DNA of 64,000 nt from Chlorops oryzae (Eukaryota; Arthropoda; Insecta; Diptera; Chloropidae). A program made the position numbers and the translations under genes. Of this stretch, positions 61,965 to 64,000 are shown one piece after another (within the stretch, counting starts at the first letter, position 1; the number at the start of each line of letters is the position of its first letter). The notes under the pieces are model-generated. The model saw only the letters and a program-made list of their open reading frames with translations. It ran no database searches and was not told the origin of the DNA. The DNA lies in contig CM035807.1 in the NCBI GenBank assembly GCA_020466095.1, forward strand, positions 81,840,441-81,904,440, written 5' to 3'.

Positions 61965-62300
61965 GGAAACAAATATGCTCGGCTGGATATCCGGACTGAC
62001 TCGCCTTGACCATATTTAAAACGTGGACATTCGTAGCCTTTTTGGAGTTGCTCCAATCAAAGAGAAAATTCGGAAAACAAGGCTACGCTGGAATGTCCTG
62101 AGAGCAAATGAGGACAGATTGGCAAAAAAATCTACACACTAAAAAAAAACAAGGTTGCGGACAGCAAGGGCGTCCAAAATAGCGTTGGAAGGATATTAAA
62201 AAATTTGACCTCGAGTCTGTAGGACTTGCCTCGGATGATGCAACCGACAGAACGAAATTAGATAGGCTGTGACATTTGAAAACGCAAGAAGAAGAAGATA
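61965..62300 (+). pseudogene. LINE reverse-transcriptase C-terminal relic, decayed
   Basis: Plus-strand pieces read GWISGLTRLDHI, FGVAPIKEKIRKTRLRWNVL, RANEDRLAKK, then in another frame GCGQQGRPK, RWKDIKKFDLESVG and ASDDATDRTK. This is the typical C-terminal tail of non-LTR element polyproteins (RLRW..V.R....GRPK.RW.D....D), broken by stops and a frameshift in an A run near 62140-62150. It is more decayed than the relic at 56206. Confidence 0.75.
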
Positions 62301-64000
62301 AGTTGAATCCAGAGCCTTCATAAATAGTATTTATTAAATACCACGGAGCTCGTCTAGCCTGCCGGTTTTTTCTTTCTAGCTCAGAAAAAAATTTCTATGA
62401 AACTTCAATAATCAATCCACTGAATAATGTACACCACAGCCACCTTAAACAACTGCTATTCGCACACAAAAGGAATGATTTGGTTCACGTCTTCAAATGT
62501 TAAGATATAATTATTAAGTTGCTGTTAAGCGTTGATACCAAACAAAGTTCAATGTCAAGTAAACACCGAAAAGATTTCAAATCCATTTGAACCCATACAG
62601 ATACAGCTGATCATGGTTAACATACACAACACCGGTGGTATTGACAGCCAACTTACCTAGCTTCATCAATCGCCCTGTGCTAATTAAACGCCTCAAAAAT
62701 ACATGTGGCTCCATTCACCATATTACTTCGCCACTATGCATGAAAAGACTTTAAAGCACCTCTTTTCATTGTCACAAAAATCACAAGAGTCACAAGTATT
62801 AACGCGCGAAGTTTGTTAAAATTTCAGAGACGATTAAATCAATTAACAAGACAGTTAAAAAGCGACAGTCCCCATACGCGTGCCATGGTTATTAATATTC
62901 CTACATGAATATACACATCGACTGGCATACAAACATCGTGAAAACTGACAGACTGAAAGAGACATACTGACGCTTTACAAACATATGGAAAATATTACGC
63001 AAAAATCAACGCTCGAATGAACGACAAACCGGCTTTTGCGCATGCGCCTAAGATCGGTTAAATAGGCTTGGCTTTGTTACATATCGTTCGACGAAAAGAC
63101 TTAAACCAAAAAAAAAAAAATATAAAAAATAGTGAACTAGAAACCACAGAGAAGCTTTTTGCTGCACAAAAAGCTGCGTACTGACCTACATCAATTTTCG
63201 AACCGAACTTCTTCTACCAACATCGACCGAAAAGTCCGATATGCTTTCGGTTTTTTTTTTTAGCATGTCTAAACATGTGGGGACGGAGCTTACCTGTCTC
63301 TTTGAGCCGGACGAAGAGGGGTGTTTTTGCAAGAAGAGAACGTTTTTTGGCTTAAGATTGTAGAAACAAGTATATAATAGGTTTCAGGTTTCTTTATTCA
63401 TCGTCAATTTGGAAGCCGTTACACTTAATAGAGCCACTAACGATAGTCAAAGGCCATTTTGGTTTTTGTTTTGTGTGTTTTGAATAAGATTTGGGGCAAT
63501 TCAAAAACTTCGCAAGTACTGAAAAGCACTGAAAAGCAGCTTTTTTCCCTGTCGACAAAAAGAAAAAATTAAAAAAAAAAGCTCTTTGTTTATGTAATTT
63601 CTGGGGTTAGGCAATTAATTGACATTTAAAGTGTATGACTCTTCAGCTTTCTCAACACTATTATTTGCTCATTGCGCGGCTTCATTGGAATCGCGCGTGT
63701 GCGAAACAAAAGACTTAAGCCGCGAACTTGCTAAAGCTTTTTTCTTCTGAGTTGTTCGATTAAATAGAGAAATAAAAAATAAAACCGTTCAAAAGTACAC
63801 CTATCACTTTGATTTAAAATTTAAACAAAAATTAATTAATAGAAAAATAAAATTGAATAAAAATAAAACTCACTCATAAGAAACGTTTTTCTATCAAATC
63901 TCACATTCCTAAGAACTTTTGCGAATAAATTGGGACAATGTTAAGAAGCTTGCGACTAATGAAATTCCACAAATAACATTGAAAGGCTTAAGTTTATCCA
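62301..64000. other. Non-coding stretch to the window end
   Basis: No gene or clear repeat family is visible; AT-rich with short homopolymers. Confidence 0.45.

Noticed and set aside
1..64000. CRISPR array, bacterial operon or prophage
   Set aside because: No short direct repeats with unique spacers, no ribosome-binding-site-led gene strings; all intact genes are intron-containing insect genes.

Overview
The window reads as nuclear DNA from a higher dipteran (fly). It is AT-rich, its genes are split by short introns with insect-type GT..AG sites, and it carries arthropod gene families (ionotropic glutamate receptors, a takeout/JHBP protein). It also holds an irritans-type mariner close to horn-fly Himar1 and GTCY-microsatellite elements of the dipteran mini-me kind. 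A tephritid or a relative would fit, but the sequence alone does not fix the species.

Layout. From 1 to about 41 kb the DNA is almost gene-free. It is a patchwork of foldback elements, MITEs, mini-me-like elements, minisatellites, a dead mariner and an hAT-like element with perfect 8-bp target duplications. The only gene signal there is one unassigned, splice-bounded open exon on the minus strand at 12482-12617. A decayed coding relic lies at 41.0-41.6 kb.

The gene-dense part is 41.7-60.3 kb, all on the minus strand. It holds two complete, tandem, kainate-like ionotropic glutamate receptor genes (41710-48830, 911 aa; 50647-54948, 918 aa). Each has 14 exons and every intron phase is the same in the two. 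Next come a two-exon CFAP299 homologue (56688-58311) whose single intron is nearly all GATA/GATAGA microsatellite, and a takeout/JHBP-family gene (59306-60307, first exon not found). Two short LINE reverse-transcriptase C-terminal relics lie at 56.2 and 62.0 kb.

How the genes relate. The two receptors look like an old tandem duplication. The upstream copy (50.6-54.9 kb) keeps an ordinary pore: Gln at the Q/R site and a TYTANLAA gate. The downstream copy (41.7-48.8 kb) keeps the glutamate-contact residues but has Asn at the Q/R/N site and a Lys-containing gate motif. This is the most interesting protein-level signal in the window. CFAP299 (cilia/sperm flagella) and takeout (secreted hydrophobic-ligand carrier) have no evident functional link to the receptors.
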